Source of the DNA: Pedobacter segetis
Lineage (GTDB): Bacteria; Bacteroidota; Bacteroidia; Sphingobacteriales; Sphingobacteriaceae
DNA length: 64,000 bases
Assembly: GCF_016623585.1 (NCBI RefSeq)
Contig: NZ_JAEHFY010000005.1
Location: 62,001-126,000, forward strand
Reading direction: 5' to 3'
Shown here piece after piece: positions 50,305-60,528 of this stretch. Position numbers and translations under genes: made by a program. Every line of letters begins with the position of its first letter. The stretch's first letter is position 1. Below the pieces are notes generated by a model, which was given only the letters and a program-made list of their open reading frames with translations, made no database searches and had not been told where the DNA came from.

Positions 50305-51063
50305 TTATCCTTTAATAAATTCGGCGTTGAAGAATTCCCTATTCATCCTAGCGATATTTGTAACCTTAATTTCTTTAGGGCATTGTGCTTCACAAGCGTA
50401 AGTATTGGTGCAACTACCAAAGCCTTCATCGTCCATTTGTAAAACCATTGCCTCTGCCCTTGCATAACGTTCTGGTTGCCCTTGGGGTAACATGGCATAT
50501 TGAGAGATCTTTGCAGAAACAAATAACATTGCAGAAGCATTTTTACAGGCTGCAACACAAGCACCACAACCAATACACGTGGCAGAGTTAAATGCCTCAT
50601 CAGCAATTACCTTTGGGATTGCAATCTCATTAGCATCCGGCACACCGCCAGTACCGATAGAAACATAGCCACCAGCCTGTTGTATTCTATCAAATGCAGA
50701 ACGATCTACCGCTAAATCTTTAACTACCGGAAAAGCTGCCGCCCTCCAAGGTTCTATTACAATGGTATCCCCATCTTTAAAAGACCTCATGTGCAACTGG
50801 CAAGTGGTTGTTGCTCTTTTTGGCCCGTGGGGTTCTCCGTTAATAACCAAAGAACACATACCGCAAATCCCTTCACGACAGTCATGGTCAAATTGGATAG
50901 GATCCTCGCTTTTCTTAACCAGGTCTTCATTAACTACATCAAGCATCTCTAAAAAAGACATATCCGGAGAAATACCCGGTGCTTTGTAAGTAACAAATTT
51001 ACCCGATGTGCTGCTATTTTTTTGACGCCATACTTTCAACGTCAAGTTCATGTTTCCACTCAT
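50305..51063 (-). CDS. sdhB: Succinate dehydrogenase/fumarate reductase iron-sulfur subunit
   Basis: The ATG at 51063 gives [14 protein letters not shown] and 252 residues; an upstream start adds unrelated residues. The 2Fe-2S cluster ligands are in [20 protein letters not shown]; the second and third clusters use [11 protein letters not shown] and [15 protein letters not shown]. The subunit passes electrons from SdhA to the membrane quinone site. It follows sdhA (79-base gap) and ends the three-gene operon sdhC-A-B. The C-terminal end is complete. Confidence 0.95.
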   Translation of the reverse strand: MSGNMNLTLKVWRQKNSSTSGKFVTYKAPGISPDMSFLEMLDVVNEDLVKKSEDPIQFDHDCREGICGMCSLVINGEPHGPKRATTTCQLHMRSFKDGDTIVIEPWRAAAFPVVKDLAVDRSAFDRIQQAGGYVSIGTGGVPDANEIAIPKVIADEAFNSATCIGCGACVAACKNASAMLFVSAKISQYAMLPQGQPERYARAEAMVLQMDDEGFGSCTNTYACEAQCPKEIKVTNIARMNREFFNAEFIKG

Positions 51064-51142
51064 TCTTATTTTTATTTGAGATGTTAGATTTGAGATTTGA
51101 GACTTTGCTAATTCTAGCCTCTCACGTCTCATATATCACATC

Positions 51143-53077
51143 TTACTTATAACTACGTTGTGTTAATTTAACATTTTCAAACTCCAAATTCTCTTTATGC
51201 AATTCTTCTGGCATATTGTCTCCTTTATAAGCCCAGGCTGCTACATACGCAAACTCGTCGTCGTTTCTTAAAGCTTCGCCCTCTGGGGTTTGGTACTCTT
51301 CCCTAAAGTGCCCACCGCAAGATTCGTCCCTGTTTAAAGCATCATCTATCATTAATTCGCCTAGCTCTAAGAAATCGGCAACCCTTCCCGCTTTTTCTAA
51401 GGATTGATTTACCTCTTCGTTTTCGCCTAAAACGATTACGTTCTTCCAAAAATCTGCCCTCAACTCGCTTACCATACCTTTTGCCTTTTTAAGCCCTTCG
51501 GCATCACGAGACATTCCGCAGTACTCCCACATGATCTTCCCTAAATCACGATGGTATTCATCTACGGTTTTGTTTCCTTTTAAAGAGAGCAAAGTTTTCA
51601 CTTTCTCCATTACCTCTTTTTTTGTTTTATCAAACTCGGGGCGGTTGGCATCAATTGGTGCGGGCCCAATTTTAGCCAAGTAATCTCCCAAAGTGTAAGG
51701 GATCACAAAATAGCCATCGGCCAAGCCCTGCATTAATGCGGAAGCGCCTAAACGGTTTGCGCCATGATCAGAGAAATTAGCTTCACCCAGGGCATACAAT
51801 CCGGGTACAGATGTCATCAAGTTATAATCAACCCAAAGCCCGCCCATGGTATAATGTACCGCAGGATAAATCCTCATCGGCACTTTATAAGGGTTTTCGT
51901 CAGTAATTTGTTGGTACATATCGAAAAGATTACCATATTTGGCCGCAACGGTATCTTCTCCCAATCTATTGATAGAATCGGCAAAATCTAAATAAACCGC
52001 TAGGCCAGATTTTCCAACGCCACGCCCTTCATCACAAACTTGTTTTGCGTTTCTTGAGGCCACATCACGTGGAACCAAATTGCCAAAAGATGGATACTTG
52101 CGCTCTAGGTAATAATCTCTATCTTCTTCTTTGATATCTATTGCCTTAATCTCCCCTTTTCTTAACCTTTCTGATAATTCTTTGGTTTTAGGGACCCAAA
52201 CTCTACCATCATTTCTCAGCGACTCTGACATCAGCGTAAGCTTAGACTGATGATCCCCAGAAACAGGGATACAAGTTGGATGTATTTGAGTATAGCATGG
52301 ATTTGCCATATAAGCACCACGTTTGTGGGCTCTCCAAGCAGCCGTTACGTTACTGCCCATGGCATTTGTAGAAAGATAAAAAACGTTGCCGTATCCGCCG
52401 GTACATAAAAGGACCGCATGGCCCGTATGGGTTTCTATTTTGCCATCAATCAAATTCCTGGTAACTATTCCTTGCGCTTTCCCATCAACCGTAACCAGAT
52501 CTAACATTTCTGAGCGAGTGTACATTTTCACTTTGCCCAAATTTATTTGACGGTTTAAGGCAGAATAAGCACCTAATAATAATTGTTGCCCGGTTTGGCC
52601 CCTAGCATAAAAAGTTCTGGAAACCTGCGCCCCACCAAAAGAACGGTTATCTAACAAACCACCATATTCGCGGGCAAAAGGAACGCCTTGGGCAACGCAT
52701 TGATCAATAATATTTACAGAAACTTCTGCCAAACGATAAACGTTACCTTCCCTTGATCTATAATCGCCACCTTTAATAGTATCATAAAACAAGCGAAAAA
52801 CAGAATCGCCATCGTTTGGATAATTTTTAGCGGCGTTAATTCCGCCTTGAGCGGCAATAGAGTGCGCTCTTCTTGGGCTATCTTGAAAACAAAATGCTTT
52901 TACATTATAGCCCAATTCTGCCAATGATGCTGCTGCAGATGCGCCAGCTAATCCGGTTCCAACAACGATAACATCATACTTTCGTTTATTAGATGGGTTA
53001 ACCAATTTAAGATTGAATTTGTGTTTGTTCCACTTTTCGGCCAACGGGCCTTCAGGGATTTTAGCATCTAATGTCAT
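51143..53077 (-). CDS. sdhA: Succinate dehydrogenase/fumarate reductase flavoprotein subunit
   Basis: The 644-residue FAD subunit oxidises succinate in the TCA cycle. The dinucleotide-binding start is [19 protein letters not shown] near 37, the FAD-linking His lies in [16 protein letters not shown], and the active-site segment is [14 protein letters not shown], with a late [13 protein letters not shown] block. The length and lack of the shorter E. coli arrangement match the B. subtilis/Wolinella type with a single di-heme cytochrome b. Between sdhC and sdhB. Confidence 0.96.
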   Translation of the reverse strand: MTLDAKIPEGPLAEKWNKHKFNLKLVNPSNKRKYDVIVVGTGLAGASAAASLAELGYNVKAFCFQDSPRRAHSIAAQGGINAAKNYPNDGDSVFRLFYDTIKGGDYRSREGNVYRLAEVSVNIIDQCVAQGVPFAREYGGLLDNRSFGGAQVSRTFYARGQTGQQLLLGAYSALNRQINLGKVKMYTRSEMLDLVTVDGKAQGIVTRNLIDGKIETHTGHAVLLCTGGYGNVFYLSTNAMGSNVTAAWRAHKRGAYMANPCYTQIHPTCIPVSGDHQSKLTLMSESLRNDGRVWVPKTKELSERLRKGEIKAIDIKEEDRDYYLERKYPSFGNLVPRDVASRNAKQVCDEGRGVGKSGLAVYLDFADSINRLGEDTVAAKYGNLFDMYQQITDENPYKVPMRIYPAVHYTMGGLWVDYNLMTSVPGLYALGEANFSDHGANRLGASALMQGLADGYFVIPYTLGDYLAKIGPAPIDANRPEFDKTKKEVMEKVKTLLSLKGNKTVDEYHRDLGKIMWEYCGMSRDAEGLKKAKGMVSELRADFWKNVIVLGENEEVNQSLEKAGRVADFLELGELMIDDALNRDESCGGHFREEYQTPEGEALRNDDEFAYVAAWAYKGDNMPEELHKENLEFENVKLTQRSYK

Positions 53078-53142
53078 CTTTGTTATATATTTTAATGTTT
53101 AACAAACCCTTGATAGGATTGTTTTTAACATGGTTTTAAGGC

Positions 53143-53913
53143 TTATTTGAATAAAAATAAATATATCGGCATTGCTGCGAAGCCAAGAGGTATCCCAATA
53201 GAGAACACCCAAAGGCCTATAAACTTTATCAAAGGGCGGTATTTATGATGGTTCCATCCTAAAGTTTGGAAGGCGCTTTGAAAGCCATGCACTAAATGGA
53301 AAGCCAATGCCGCCATTGCCAATACATAAAATATAACCAGCCACCATTGTTGGAAAGCGTTAGAAACTTCTTTATATAAATCTTCTGATTTGGTAACTTG
53401 TACGCCATTATCAACAAAACTTACGTATTCTGTAAATTCTGATTCGTTGATGCTTTTGCTCATGGTAGCTCCAGAGTTTATATCGGTACGATATTCTATA
53501 TAAGGGGTTTCGCCACTATGGTACTTATACCAGAAGTTTGCCATGTGTACAACGATGAAAACAAAAAGGATTGTCCCTAAAATGCCCATGTTTCTTGACG
53601 ACCAGATACTGCCATCTTTTGGCTTTATGGCATAGCTTATCGGCCTTGCTTTTCTGTTCATTAGGGTAATCACTATCGCCCAAATGGTATGGATAATGAT
53701 AGAACTATACAAAAGGTAAGAAACCACTTTAATGGGCGTAAAGTGGGTCATGAAATGTGCATACTGGTTAAATGCCAATCCGTCATCGTTTTTAAAAAGC
53801 TGAAAATTACCGGCCAAGTGAACGATCAGAAACGAACATAAAAACAACCCGGTTAAACACATTACTAATTTTCTCCCGAGGGTAGAAGAGAATGCGCTAG
53901 AAAAATTACTCAT
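53143..53913 (-). CDS. sdhC: Succinate dehydrogenase cytochrome b subunit
   Basis: The ATG at 53913 gives 256 residues beginning MSNFSSAFSSTLGRKLVMCLTG. There are five membrane helices. His ligands for two hemes are plausible in FLIVHLAGN, FMTHFTP, IIIHTIWAI, VHMANFWYK and AFHLVHGFQSA, as in single-subunit di-heme (type B) anchors. It anchors SdhAB and reduces menaquinone. It starts the operon; a TACTTTTG -7 box lies at 53953-53946 on the coding strand. Confidence 0.92.
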   Translation of the reverse strand: MSNFSSAFSSTLGRKLVMCLTGLFLCSFLIVHLAGNFQLFKNDDGLAFNQYAHFMTHFTPIKVVSYLLYSSIIIHTIWAIVITLMNRKARPISYAIKPKDGSIWSSRNMGILGTILFVFIVVHMANFWYKYHSGETPYIEYRTDINSGATMSKSINESEFTEYVSFVDNGVQVTKSEDLYKEVSNAFQQWWLVIFYVLAMAALAFHLVHGFQSAFQTLGWNHHKYRPLIKFIGLWVFSIGIPLGFAAMPIYLFLFK

Positions 53914-53945
53914 TATTTGGTACTTTAAAGGTTTTTTAAGAATTG

Positions 53946-53953
53946 CAAAAGTA
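53946..53953 (-). promoter_or_regulatory. Probable sdhCAB promoter -7 box
   Basis: On the coding strand TACTTTTG fits TAnnTTTG exactly. Transcription would begin near 53939, about 26 bases before the sdhC start. No clear TTG -33 element is present at the right distance. Confidence 0.45.
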
Positions 53954-54026
53954 TTTAATATCGATTGAAAAATTGACATTAATGCTCATGAAAACAAATT
54001 AAACGGTTATTTAGAAACATTTTAAA

Positions 54027-54698
54027 TTAAAGTTTTGGATGGGCTATATTTTTTAAGGGGATAATTTTATTGCCGGCAATGGCAAAACCGATCTCTTGGT
54101 TCTTTAATTTAATCAACGCTTTACCGGTAAATTTACCAAAAGCAGGCAGTACGCCGTGTTTTTCTCCAAAATAAAAGCAAGGAAGCGTAATATCCTGCCT
54201 GGCCTTCCCTTTTATCTTAACACCCGGGTGGATATGGCCCATTAAGATATATTGTTCTGTTTTCTTTTTGGGCAAATCATGATAAAGTTCAAAAACCCCG
54301 ATCTTAAAAAACCCCAAAACCTCAACTTTAATTTGATCGTAAAAAAATGGCGGCAAAATATCGTGGTTCCCTTTTATCAAAATCATTTTGATATTAGAGT
54401 GCATTTCTCGCCAAAGCCGAAACCAAGCAAAATCATTATTCATATCGCTGTGGAAAAGGTCTCCTAAAAATATCAATTCTTTTGGTTGGTAGGTATCTAT
54501 TAAATCTGTTAGACACGCTAATTCTTCTTGTGCTATTGCGGTGGGTATGGCTATGCCTGCTTTTCTAAAATGTGCGCCTTTGCCCAAATGGGTATCAGAA
54601 ACCAAAAGTGTTCTGTACTTTGGAAACCATATCGCTTTTGCAGGTAAAAGCCATAATTCTTCTCCTTTAAACTGAAACCGAAACCCTTCTTCCTTCAT
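54027..54698 (-). CDS. pdeM: Ligase-associated DNA damage response endonuclease PdeM (metallophosphoesterase)
   Basis: The ATG at 54698 (MKEEGFRFQFKGEELWLLP) gives 223 residues; a GTG two codons earlier is possible. The metal-site motifs are SDTHLGKGAHFRKAG, FLGDLFHSD, IKGNHDILP and MGHIHPGVKI. SDTHLGKxxHFRKAGIAxP is the PdeM hallmark. PdeM usually accompanies an ATP-dependent DNA ligase and an exonuclease in a repair operon; those partners are not in this window. It stands beside sdhC, transcribed in the same direction but separately. Confidence 0.87.
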   Translation of the reverse strand: MKEEGFRFQFKGEELWLLPAKAIWFPKYRTLLVSDTHLGKGAHFRKAGIAIPTAIAQEELACLTDLIDTYQPKELIFLGDLFHSDMNNDFAWFRLWREMHSNIKMILIKGNHDILPPFFYDQIKVEVLGFFKIGVFELYHDLPKKKTEQYILMGHIHPGVKIKGKARQDITLPCFYFGEKHGVLPAFGKFTGKALIKLKNQEIGFAIAGNKIIPLKNIAHPKL

Positions 54699-54716
54699 CG
54701 GCACAAAAATAAAAAA

Positions 54717-54864
54717 GCCTGACTCAAAAACTTTGTCGTTCCGTTAGCCGGCTGGCTAATCGGAATCCTATCTAAATAGGTTCTCAAATAGCTTATTAAC
54801 TTGCTAATGAGATACTGAATCCGCCGTTTGGCTGTCAGTACGACAAAATCTTTTTGAGCCAAGC
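54717..54864. repeat. Intergenic element with imperfect terminal inverted repeats (MITE-like)
   Basis: The left end GACTCAAAAACTTTGTCG (54721-54738) and right end CGACAAAATCTTTTTGAGCC (54841-54860) are inverted, with small indels. Inside is TTAGCCGGCTGGCTAA (54744-54759), a palindrome, and CGGAATCC / TGAATCCGCC. At 148 bases with no coding capacity, it looks like a small non-autonomous mobile or REP-type element. Confidence 0.6.
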
Positions 54865-54884
54865 TCTAAAAAATATATTTGTAT

Positions 54885-56423
54885 TTATTTAATCGGGAAT
54901 GTTACCCTAAACGTACTTCCATCTGGTGTAACGCCTCTTAAATCTATCATCTGGTCGTTTTGTTTAAGTGCCGACATCACTTGATCATTGTTGTTTACCC
55001 CTTTACCATTAATACTGGTAATTACGGTTCCCCTTGGTATTTCGTACATATCAAAAACTTTGCCCGGTGCGGTGCTGGTTACCAAAACCCCGTTAGAAAC
55101 CCCATATTTTTTCTTGGCGGCATCATTTAAAGGGCTAAAGGTTGCGCCTAAACTATTGGCAACTTCGGTTACTTCTTTACCGTTGTTTGCCAATTTCATG
55201 CCTGCATCACCTTTAAGGGTAAGATCAAAATTCTTCATTTTTCCATCCCTTAGAACGGTTAAGGTAACTTTATCGCCTGGGCGCATTGTTCCTATTTTTT
55301 CTTGCAAACTAGCAGAAGATGTAATTTCATGGTCGTTTAATTTTTTAATGATATCGCCTTTTTTTATGCCGGCTATTGCGGCTGCGCCCCCCTCTACTGT
55401 AGAATTTACATATAAGCCCTCAATTTCTTTTGTGCCTAATTGTTCTGCATTATCAAAATTAAGCTCTTGGAATGTTACACCAATGTAGCCACGCTTAACC
55501 TCTCCGTATTTTAAGAAATCATCCATTACTTTTTTGGCCAAATTTACGGGTATAGCAAAGCCATAGCCTTCATAAGTGCCTGTTTGTGAGGCTATGGCAG
55601 AGTTAATGCCAATAAGCTCTCCGTTTGCATTTACCAAAGCACCACCGCTATTTCCTTTATTGATAACCGCATCTGTTTGGATATAAGATTCTATAGACGA
55701 ATTGGTAGGCGGGTTGTTTGGATCGTAGTTATTTCTATCAATCTCTGGGGCTAAAATACCTATTTGGCGAGATTTTGCGCTTACAATACCTGCGGTAACG
55801 GTAGATTCTAGTGTTAGAGGATAACCCACGGCCAAAACCCATTCGCCAACTTTAACATTGTCAGAATTTCCTAGCTTTACAACTGGCAGATCTGTTGCGT
55901 TAATTTTTATAAGGGCTAAATCCGTATTTTTATCCCTACCAATTACTTTGGCATTTAGCACTCTTTTATCAGAAAGTATAACCTCTATCTTCTCAGCATC
56001 TTCTACCACATGATTATTTGTCATGATGTAACCATCGCTAGTTACTATCACACCAGAACCTTTTCCCATAGGGGCGGGCATATTTTGGCTTGGTGCAGAT
56101 CGCTGTCTTTTTCCAAAGAAATCTTGAAACATATCGCCGAAAGGATCGCTAACGCCACCATTGCTGGCCATAGAACGGCTATAAGTTGTTCTTACATGAA
56201 CAACCCCTGGCGAGACGGCCGCAGCCGCTTGCGTAAAATCTATTGCGCCTGTTGATGAGGTAATTTGTGACGGATTGTTAGCAAAATAGACTTTTTGTCT
56301 TTGGTCCAGGCTCATGCCAGACATTGAATTAGGCTCTAAAATTTTATAGGCTCCAATTGCAACCGCACCGCCTACAATTGCGGTTAATAAAGTAACGCCT
56401 ATCCTTTTCACATTTCTATTCAT
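54885..56423 (-). CDS. degP: Periplasmic serine protease/chaperone DegP (HtrA/Do family)
   Basis: The 512-residue protein has a membrane-anchor or signal segment (8-27) and a trypsin-like domain with triad His138 (TNNHVVEDA), Asp168 (NTDLALIK) and Ser259 (NKGNSGGALV). Two PDZ domains follow (about 295-390 and 400-505). It degrades or refolds misfolded envelope proteins under stress. A long A+T-rich gap of 284 bases separates it from the divergent dnaG; no gene is seen there. Confidence 0.94.
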   Translation of the reverse strand: MNRNVKRIGVTLLTAIVGGAVAIGAYKILEPNSMSGMSLDQRQKVYFANNPSQITSSTGAIDFTQAAAAVSPGVVHVRTTYSRSMASNGGVSDPFGDMFQDFFGKRQRSAPSQNMPAPMGKGSGVIVTSDGYIMTNNHVVEDAEKIEVILSDKRVLNAKVIGRDKNTDLALIKINATDLPVVKLGNSDNVKVGEWVLAVGYPLTLESTVTAGIVSAKSRQIGILAPEIDRNNYDPNNPPTNSSIESYIQTDAVINKGNSGGALVNANGELIGINSAIASQTGTYEGYGFAIPVNLAKKVMDDFLKYGEVKRGYIGVTFQELNFDNAEQLGTKEIEGLYVNSTVEGGAAAIAGIKKGDIIKKLNDHEITSSASLQEKIGTMRPGDKVTLTVLRDGKMKNFDLTLKGDAGMKLANNGKEVTEVANSLGATFSPLNDAAKKKYGVSNGVLVTSTAPGKVFDMYEIPRGTVITSINGKGVNNNDQVMSALKQNDQMIDLRGVTPDGSTFRVTFPIK

Positions 56424-56707
56424 TGTTTTAATTATTTAAAGTAAGATTGATAATTATGTAAAATCAAAAATAATACCATTAAGACGGTTTTTGCAAGCTC
56501 TTGTTATTTGCTTTTACGTTAAATAATGTTAAAATTTTAATCAGTATTAAAGTAAGAACTGTTTTTACAACAAAATTAGGCACCAAGGTTAACAATATTT
56601 ATCTTAAATATTATTTTATGAACAAGTTTCTAATTTAAACCCCAAGCATTTAATCTTTTTCATAATTTCTATATGCCTTTTATTTTCCGCAAATTTGTTA
56701 TCCCAAA

Positions 56708-58630
56708 ATGATCAAGAAAGAAACCATCGATAAAATCTTAGAAACCGCCCAAGTAGAAGAGGTTGTTGGTGATTTTGTGCATCTTAAAAAACGGGGATCC
56801 AGCATGATCGGGCTTTGCCCTTTCCATGGAGAAAAAACTCCTTCGTTTCATGTTTCACCTTCTAAAGGGATTTATAAATGCTTTGGTTGCGGCAAGGGCG
56901 GCGATTCTGTTGGTTTTATAATGGAACACGAAAAATATTCGTACCCAGAGGCATTAAAATACATTGCCGGCAAATACAATATTGAGGTTGAGGAAACAGA
57001 GGTAACACCAGAATTTAAGCAAGAACAAGATAAAAGAGAGAGTTTATACATCGTTTCTAACTATGCCGCAAAGTTTTTTGCCGATAGCATGTGGAACACC
57101 GAAAGCGGTAAAACCATTGGCTTAAGCTATTTTAAAGAGCGGGGTTTTAGGGACGATATTATCCGGAAATTTGAGTTGGGCTACTCGCCCGATGATTGGG
57201 CCGCATTATTAGAGGCTGCCATTGCCGATGGTTACCAACAAGGTTTTTTAGAGGATGTTGGCTTGGTTATCAAAAACGATAATGGCAAAATTTATGACCG
57301 CTTCCGTGGCCGGGTTATGTTCCCTATCCATAATTTTACCGGTAGGATTATCGGGTTTGGTGGGAGAACGCTTAAAACCGATAAAGCGGTCCCCAAATAT
57401 GTAAACTCGCCAGAGAGCGATATTTATCATAAATCTAATGTGCTTTATGGTTTGTTCCAAGCAAAAAAAGCGATAAGAGATTTAGACAATTGCTTTTTGG
57501 TTGAAGGCTATGCCGATGTGCTTTCTGTACACCAGGCCGGGGTTGAAAACGTGGTTGCCTCATCGGGCACTTCTTTAACAACAGAACAAATTAGGCTAAT
57601 TGGCAGGTTTACAAAAAGTATTACCATTTTATATGATGGCGATGAGGCAGGGATAAAAGCTTCTTTACGCGGTTTAGATATGATTTTGGAGGAAGGATTA
57701 GATGTAAAAGTTGTACTCTTTCCTGATGGGCATGATCCAGACTCATACGTTCAAAAATTTGGGGCTTCGGCATTTAAAACGCACATAGAAAAAGCCAAAA
57801 AAGATTTTATCTTCTATAAAACAGAGATTCTCTTAAAAGAAGCAGGCAGTGATCCGATAAAAAAAGCAGGGGTTATAAGGGAAGTTGTAGAAAGTATCGC
57901 CAAAATACCCGATGCCATTAAGGCTTCGGTTTTTATTAGGGAGTGTGGCGGTTTGCTTCAAATGGAGGAACGCATTTTAATATCAGAACTGAATAAAATG
58001 CGTTTGGCGAAAGCTAAAAAAGATAACCAGCAAAATTATCGACAACCTTTAGAAGAAGAACCTCCAATTGCGGAAGAAGACCTTGACGAGAAACCTATAC
58101 AAACCGATGAATATCAAGAAAAAGATATGATCCGTGTGTTATTGACTTATGGTGATCAAATGGTAAATTGGGACGGTATGACCGATACATTGATCGGGCC
58201 TTACATTATTACCAATTTAAGTGATGTTACTTTTTCAAACCCGCTTTATCAAAAAGTAATTAAGTATTACCATGATGAATTAGAAAACGGTTATGTGCCT
58301 AAAGAAAAAGACTTTATACAACACCCTGATGCCGAGATAGCCTCTATGGCAATTTCCATGATTTCTTCTCCGTATGTGTTGAGCGAGAATTGGTATAATA
58401 TGCACAATATTACGGTACCCAGCGAGGTTGAACGATTAAAAGGAACAGTAATGGGGGCAATTTTTCACTTAAAAAAGAAAAAAGTAACCACCATGATAAC
58501 CGCCAAACAAAAACTGATCCAAGAAGAAAAAGACGAAGCCAACGTAACCATTTTGATGAAAGAATACCTAACTTTAAAAGAGGTTGAACGCTATATATCT
58601 AACTACTTAGGCTCTGTAATTACCAAATAA
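56708..58630 (+). CDS. dnaG: DNA primase (DnaG)
   Basis: The 640-residue primase makes RNA primers at the replication fork. The zinc-binding domain uses C37, H40, C58 and C61 (LCPFHGEKTPSF, KCFGCGKGG). The RNA-polymerase/TOPRIM core has FGGRTL, FLVEGYADVLS and ILYDGDEAGIKA. The C-terminal helicase-binding region (about 460-640) is present but divergent, as usual. The yraN gene starts on the last base of its stop codon (TAATG), so they are coupled. Confidence 0.96.
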   Translation: MIKKETIDKILETAQVEEVVGDFVHLKKRGSSMIGLCPFHGEKTPSFHVSPSKGIYKCFGCGKGGDSVGFIMEHEKYSYPEALKYIAGKYNIEVEETEVTPEFKQEQDKRESLYIVSNYAAKFFADSMWNTESGKTIGLSYFKERGFRDDIIRKFELGYSPDDWAALLEAAIADGYQQGFLEDVGLVIKNDNGKIYDRFRGRVMFPIHNFTGRIIGFGGRTLKTDKAVPKYVNSPESDIYHKSNVLYGLFQAKKAIRDLDNCFLVEGYADVLSVHQAGVENVVASSGTSLTTEQIRLIGRFTKSITILYDGDEAGIKASLRGLDMILEEGLDVKVVLFPDGHDPDSYVQKFGASAFKTHIEKAKKDFIFYKTEILLKEAGSDPIKKAGVIREVVESIAKIPDAIKASVFIRECGGLLQMEERILISELNKMRLAKAKKDNQQNYRQPLEEEPPIAEEDLDEKPIQTDEYQEKDMIRVLLTYGDQMVNWDGMTDTLIGPYIITNLSDVTFSNPLYQKVIKYYHDELENGYVPKEKDFIQHPDAEIASMAISMISSPYVLSENWYNMHNITVPSEVERLKGTVMGAIFHLKKKKVTTMITAKQKLIQEEKDEANVTILMKEYLTLKEVERYISNYLGSVITK

Positions 58631-58995
58631 TGGCAACCCATAATGATGATGGCAAAAAAGGGGAGGCAATTGCCAAAGCGTTTCTAGAAAACAAAGGTTA
58701 TGAGATCTTGGATGAAAATTGGACCTTTGGCAAGGCCGAGGTTGATATTATCGCCTACATCAACAAAACCATTGTATTTGTAGAGGTAAAAGCCCGATCG
58801 GGCAATTATTTTGGCAACCCAGAAGATTTTGTGACCGATAAAAAACAAAAACTGCTTTCAGAGGCTGCCGAAGAATATGTTTACATCATGAACCATAAAC
58901 ATGAAATCCGTTTTGATATCATCGCTATACTTTTTAAAAAAGGATTTGAAAGTTACGAGGTTAACCATATTGAAGATGCTTTCTGGAATTACTAG
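58630..58995 (+). CDS. YraN family (UPF0102) endonuclease-like protein
   Basis: The 121-residue protein has the UPF0102 core: GKKGEAIAKAFLENKGYEILDENW, then GKAEVDIIA and IVFVEVKARSG, with the D...ExK triad of restriction-endonuclease-like folds, and ending RFDIIAI. YraN proteins are near-universal and suspected of DNA processing, but the role is unsettled. The ATG overlaps the dnaG stop by one base. Confidence 0.92.
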   Translation: MATHNDDGKKGEAIAKAFLENKGYEILDENWTFGKAEVDIIAYINKTIVFVEVKARSGNYFGNPEDFVTDKKQKLLSEAAEEYVYIMNHKHEIRFDIIAILFKKGFESYEVNHIEDAFWNY

Positions 58996-59314
58996 TTTTT
59001 TAACCAGAGAGAACACAAAGGTTGCGAAATTGAGTCAGTCTGAGCGAAGTCGAAGGCTAACCGCAGAGGTCTCGGAGTTCACAGTGTTGCGTGGTTTAAT
59101 CGTGTAATAGAATTATTATTTTAGAATCTGCGAAAATCTACTAAATCTGTGGGAAATAATTTTTAATTATGCTAAAGTGATGAAGAATCATGAAAATTCT
59201 TAGATCACAATAATCCTGCTTAGGGCAAACAGCCAACAAAAGTTAAAATATCGTTAAAATTAGCATTACTTAAACCTTTATTTTACTTTAGTCGTTTTTA
59301 GCAAAATCCATAAA
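58996..59314. other. Gene-free gap with inverted repeat fragments
   Basis: No gene was seen in these 319 bases. 59001-59090 carries the CTCTGTG/CTTTGCG family in inverted form (AACCAGAGAGAACACAAAGG, CTAACCGCAGAGG) around the CAGTCTGAGCGAAGTCGAAG element at 59032-59056. The remainder is A+T-rich and probably holds the promoter of the next gene (TACTTTAG at about 59284). Confidence 0.65.
59032..59056. repeat. CAGTCTGAGCGAAGTCGAAG interspersed element
   Basis: The reverse complement of this stretch reads CCTTCGACTTCGCTCAGACT and matches the element at 15455-15480 in most positions. It lies inside the inverted CTCTGTG-type repeat cluster. Confidence 0.6.
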
Positions 59315-60370
59315 ATGATTTTTAAAAGTTTAAGATATATCGCATTCATCGCCATTACATTATCCTTGTTTTCTTGCGATACAAAAAGTACAAGCTCTAC
59401 CAACAGTTCGGCGTTTACTAATCCAGAAAGTGGTGCAATCCTTAAATCGGGCGAAAGCCTAAACTTGAATTTGAGCTTTGCAGATGGTTTGGTAGATTCT
59501 GTTCAATATTTTGTGGACACCTTAAAAATCAAAACCTCAAAAGATACTTCGGCAATTGCGTTGGGTACCAAAAACTATCCTTTAGGTAGCCGATTGATTA
59601 CCGCAAAGATTTTTAGAAAAGGCGTAGAGGAAGATGCGACAACCAACATCGTAATTGTAAGTGCCATAAAACCAATTTCTTATCGCTATAAGATCATCAA
59701 AACTTATCCTCATTCTACGTCTTCATATACAGAGGGTTTAGAATACCATGACGGGTTTTTATATGAGAGTGCCGGCGATTACGGGCATTCTAGTTTGAGG
59801 AAAACTACGTTAGACGGCAAAATTCTGCAACAAGTAAATTTGGATAAACAATATTTTGGCGAAGGGATAACCATGGTTGGCGATAAGATTATCCAATTAA
59901 CGTATAAAGAAAAAGTAGGTTTTGTGTATGATAAAAATACTTTTAAACTATTAAAAACCTTTCCTTATAACCATGCAAACGAAGGTTGGGGGTTAACTTT
60001 TGATGGCGAAACCATTTACAATACAGATGGTAGCAACCGCATTTTTATGCTGGATAAAAACAGTTATTTACCAAAAGACTTTATTGAGGTTTATGATGAT
60101 AAAGGGCCGGTAACGCAATTAAATGAGCTTGAATGGATCGATGGGAAACTATTTGCCAATATTTATCAATCAGAATTGATTGCGATTATAAACCCAAAAT
60201 CTGGTGCGGTAGAAGGTTATATCAATATGATGGGCTTGCCACACGGGAAAGTTGAAGATGCTGATAATGACGTTTTAAACGGGATTGCTTATGATAAAGC
60301 CGGAAACAGGATTTTTGTAACCGGCAAAAAATGGGATAAGCTCTTTCAGATCGAACCGATCAAGAATTAG
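59315..60370 (+). CDS. Glutaminyl-peptide cyclotransferase (bacterial/plant type), lipoprotein
   Basis: A 351-residue lipoprotein with lipobox ending SLFSC (Cys 21). A beta-sandwich-like N-terminal part (25-120) precedes a glutamine-cyclotransferase beta-propeller (about 125-351): YTEGLEYHDGFLYESAGDYGHSSLR, FGEGITMVGDKIIQLTYKE, GEGWGL-like EGWGLTFDG, and LNELEWIDGKLFANIYQS. The enzyme converts N-terminal Gln to pyroglutamate, and it likely protects exported proteins, matching a Bacteroidetes habit of forming pGlu after signal cleavage. It is monocistronic. Confidence 0.9.
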   Translation: MIFKSLRYIAFIAITLSLFSCDTKSTSSTNSSAFTNPESGAILKSGESLNLNLSFADGLVDSVQYFVDTLKIKTSKDTSAIALGTKNYPLGSRLITAKIFRKGVEEDATTNIVIVSAIKPISYRYKIIKTYPHSTSSYTEGLEYHDGFLYESAGDYGHSSLRKTTLDGKILQQVNLDKQYFGEGITMVGDKIIQLTYKEKVGFVYDKNTFKLLKTFPYNHANEGWGLTFDGETIYNTDGSNRIFMLDKNSYLPKDFIEVYDDKGPVTQLNELEWIDGKLFANIYQSELIAIINPKSGAVEGYINMMGLPHGKVEDADNDVLNGIAYDKAGNRIFVTGKKWDKLFQIEPIKN

Positions 60371-60384
60371 CGTTTTGCTGATGC

Positions 60385-60404
60385 AGTCCGCCAGCTGGCG
60401 GACT
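60385..60404. repeat. 20-base perfect palindrome AGTCCGCCAGCTGGCGGACT
   Basis: It is perfect and loop-free on paper, located 15 bases after the glutaminyl cyclotransferase stop, with an A/T-poor stem that could stop transcription. The CCAGCTGG core resembles the core of the palindrome at 22036-22071. Confidence 0.7.
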
Positions 60405-60528
60405 CGGCGTCTCATTTGCGGGTTTGCAAGCTAAATGTGAACTTATTTGATGGGATTTTAATTAATAACAGGCTAACGGAACTGGATATATATCTTGGTT
60501 AGCGGTAATTTTAACTCGACTGTACTTA

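Noticed and set aside
54988-55488. 166-codon open frame on the + strand inside the degP-like gene
   Set aside because: Antisense to both PDZ domains and lacks any motif; the protease frame explains the region.
56424-56707. Small RNA or gene in the gap between the degP-like gene and dnaG
   Set aside because: A+T-rich with no open frame, hairpin-terminator pair or conserved motif; it probably holds only the two divergent promoters.
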